Positions 60,202-64,000 of a DNA stretch of 64,000 nt are shown here, piece by piece. The notes beneath the pieces were generated by a model, which was not told the DNA's origin, searched no databases, and was given only the letters and a program-made list of their open reading frames with translations. Position numbers and translations under genes: made by a program. Source of the stretch: Rhodoferax_B sp049316285 (lineage in GTDB: Bacteria > Pseudomonadota > Gammaproteobacteria > Burkholderiales > Burkholderiaceae_C); contig NZ_JBMOXA010000011.1 in assembly GCF_049316285.1 (NCBI RefSeq), positions 62,001-126,000 of the forward strand, written 5' to 3'. Position 1 is the stretch's first letter, and each line of letters opens with the position of its first letter.

Positions 60202-60218
60202 GCAGCAGTTTATGCTGC
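60202..60218. promoter_or_regulatory. Inverted repeat in the Lrp/E1 divergent promoter
   Basis: GCAGCA-GTTTA-TGCTGC is a perfect 6-bp inverted repeat near the Lrp start codon, in the 128-bp gap between the divergent starts. It is a reasonable Lrp-family binding site. It could also be a chance hairpin; the call is based on location and symmetry only. Confidence 0.4.
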
Positions 60219-60305
60219 GTGTGTCGATGTTTGAAGTGCTCCCAGGCAGCACATGCGCGGCGTTGCGGTCTACAGTCATTGTTCGTTCCCTCATAAACGA
60301 CCGCC

Positions 60306-62942
<2,637 letters not shown>

Positions 62943-62970
62943 CGGCGGGGGTGTCAGGCTGCCGGCGTAT

Positions 62971-64000
62971 TCAGGGGAGCTTGGGCGCGCCGTTCTGCCA
63001 ACTGCCCCAGTTCGTCACGATGTGGTCAACCACCCGCGAGCCCACCAGTTCGATGTTTTGCACCGTTTCGGCAAAACCACCGGCGGTTTCGCCCGGCGCT
63101 GGGTCCAGGTGCGCCAGCGTGGTTTCGTTCGGGTTGCCCTGGTCAAAGTTCACCGCGCCGCGCAGGCTCATCACACGGTCGGTGCCATGGCTGCGTTTGA
63201 TCACCAGGGTGATGGCTGTGGCCTCCATCTCGGTGATGACGTAATCGTCGGCGCCGTAGAGCTTGGCGATGTATTGCGCCTGCTTGGACATGCCGGGGCC
63301 GTGGAAGAAGGTATCGCCGGTCACGTGGGTGCCGGTGCCTACAAACGGCGCGCGGCGTGCGGCGGCATCGGGGTAACGCGTGCGGTATTTGCGTGCGCTG
63401 TCGGAGTCGAGCAGCGGCGTGTCAGCCGACAGCTTCATGGCCCAGCCGGTGAGTGTGGGGTTGAGTTGGAAGCGGCGGTAGTCTTCATAACCCTTGCGCG
63501 GCATGAAGGTGGGCTCGCCGGCCTTGTTTTCTTCGGGGGCCCAGCGGTGGCCCAGGTCGTAGTCGACCAGCCAGGTGGCCCAGCTGACTTCACCAATGGT
63601 GCCGCGCTGCGGCGGCGTGCCGGCCACACCCGAGATCACGTAATAAGCCTGGGAGAAGTTGAACGCCGGGTTCAACAGAATTGCCTGCATGGACGAGGAA
63701 GAGTTGACCTTGCCCATGCCCAGCACCGCGCCGCAAACACCGTCGTTGTTGCAATAAACCGGGCCCAGCGCGCCGGGCACGTTGATGGGCGTGGCGTCTT
63801 TCCAGTAGCGCTCGTACCAGTGCTGGAACTCACCAGCGCGGTCGCCGGTGTTTTTGCCGATTTCAAACATCGTAGCGACGAAAACCTTTACATGTACCGG
63901 CGCTGCAGCTTTCGGGGCTGGGCTGGTGGCGCAGCCCGCCAGGAGTGCGGCGGCGCCGAGAGTTGCCAGGGCGCAGACGCTGCGCTTGTGTGTCCAAGGT
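62971..64000 (-). CDS. Purine nucleoside permease-like lipoprotein (partial, N-terminus beyond the window)
   Basis: The minus-strand frame stays open to base 64000, giving at least 343 residues. The visible N-terminus reads RSVCALATLGAAALLAGCATS, a lipoprotein signal with lipobox LAGC, so the true start lies just beyond the window edge. An internal Met at 63870 is not the start. The mature domain matches the NupP/purine nucleoside permease family (PF06516), related to nucleoside phosphorylases: VFVATMFEIG, GVAGTPPQRGTIGEV and DYVITEMEATAI. It is thought to bind or import purine nucleosides at the envelope. It is convergent with the E1-like gene, 28 nt away. Confidence 0.87.
   Translation of the reverse strand, partial: PWTHKRSVCALATLGAAALLAGCATSPAPKAAAPVHVKVFVATMFEIGKNTGDRAGEFQHWYERYWKDATPINVPGALGPVYCNNDGVCGAVLGMGKVNSSSSMQAILLNPAFNFSQAYYVISGVAGTPPQRGTIGEVSWATWLVDYDLGHRWAPEENKAGEPTFMPRKGYEDYRRFQLNPTLTGWAMKLSADTPLLDSDSARKYRTRYPDAAARRAPFVGTGTHVTGDTFFHGPGMSKQAQYIAKLYGADDYVITEMEATAITLVIKRSHGTDRVMSLRGAVNFDQGNPNETTLAHLDPAPGETAGGFAETVQNIELVGSRVVDHIVTNWGSWQNGAPKLP

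Overview
The window is a high-GC chromosomal stretch from a betaproteobacterium, most likely Burkholderiales of the Comamonadaceae type (Rhodoferax/Polaromonas-like). This rests on three Bug-family (TctC-like) solute-binding proteins, a TctAB permease, a PEP-CTERM protein, many LysR regulators, and Lrp/AsnC, DsbD, AlaX and AceE relatives typical of that group; the genus is an inference. I see no rRNA, tRNA, CRISPR, insertion sequence or prophage gene. A gene is cut at each edge: a DeoR/GlpR repressor on the left and a purine nucleoside permease-like lipoprotein on the right.

Region 1 (1-3.4 kb): a DeoR repressor is divergent from a secreted esterase and a PEP-CTERM protein. Region 2 (3.4-16 kb) handles organic acid uptake and use. 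It holds LysR // M20 hydrolase - Bug protein - VOC/cupin protein, then LysR // tartrate/D-malate dehydrogenase - Bug protein (tctC) - two-component system (tctD/tctE) - tctB - tctA. The last set is one co-directional series linking signal sensing, capture, import and first oxidation of a di- or tricarboxylate. Region 3 (16-23.6 kb): a diheme cytochrome c, then a minus-strand aromatic catabolic operon (amidohydrolase - VOC dioxygenase - FAH hydrolase - FAD hydroxylase - Bug protein), bounded by a hairpin terminator and a divergent LysR gene.

Region 4 (23.6-29.6 kb): a two-gene signalling unit with a 1637-residue MHYT/multi-PAS hybrid kinase and an HD-GYP response regulator. Region 5 (29.8-36.1 kb): DsbD-type reductase, AlaX editing protein, Lrp regulator, aldehyde dehydrogenase and GntR/FadR regulator, with a perfect 26-bp inverted repeat between the last two.

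Region 6 (36.1-55.8 kb) is the most unusual part and looks like a stress/energy island. A minus-strand operon (DUF3300 - DUF2950 - PPK2 - GNAT - SulP) is divergent from DUF3141 - Pta - AckA - FabI - RRM protein, which is preceded by an excellent sigma-54 promoter match. Next to it lies a minus-strand operon of a large Orn/Lys/Arg decarboxylase, an aspartate:alanine antiporter, aspartate 4-decarboxylase and a second antiporter. Together these could yield ATP from acetyl phosphate, handle polyphosphate, and consume protons through amino-acid decarboxylation coupled to exchange.

Region 7 (56.2-64 kb): LysR // zinc-type alcohol dehydrogenase, a DUF2145 protein with a small secreted partner, Lrp // a stand-alone pyruvate dehydrogenase E1-like protein (possibly MdeR/MdeB-like), and the truncated nucleoside permease.
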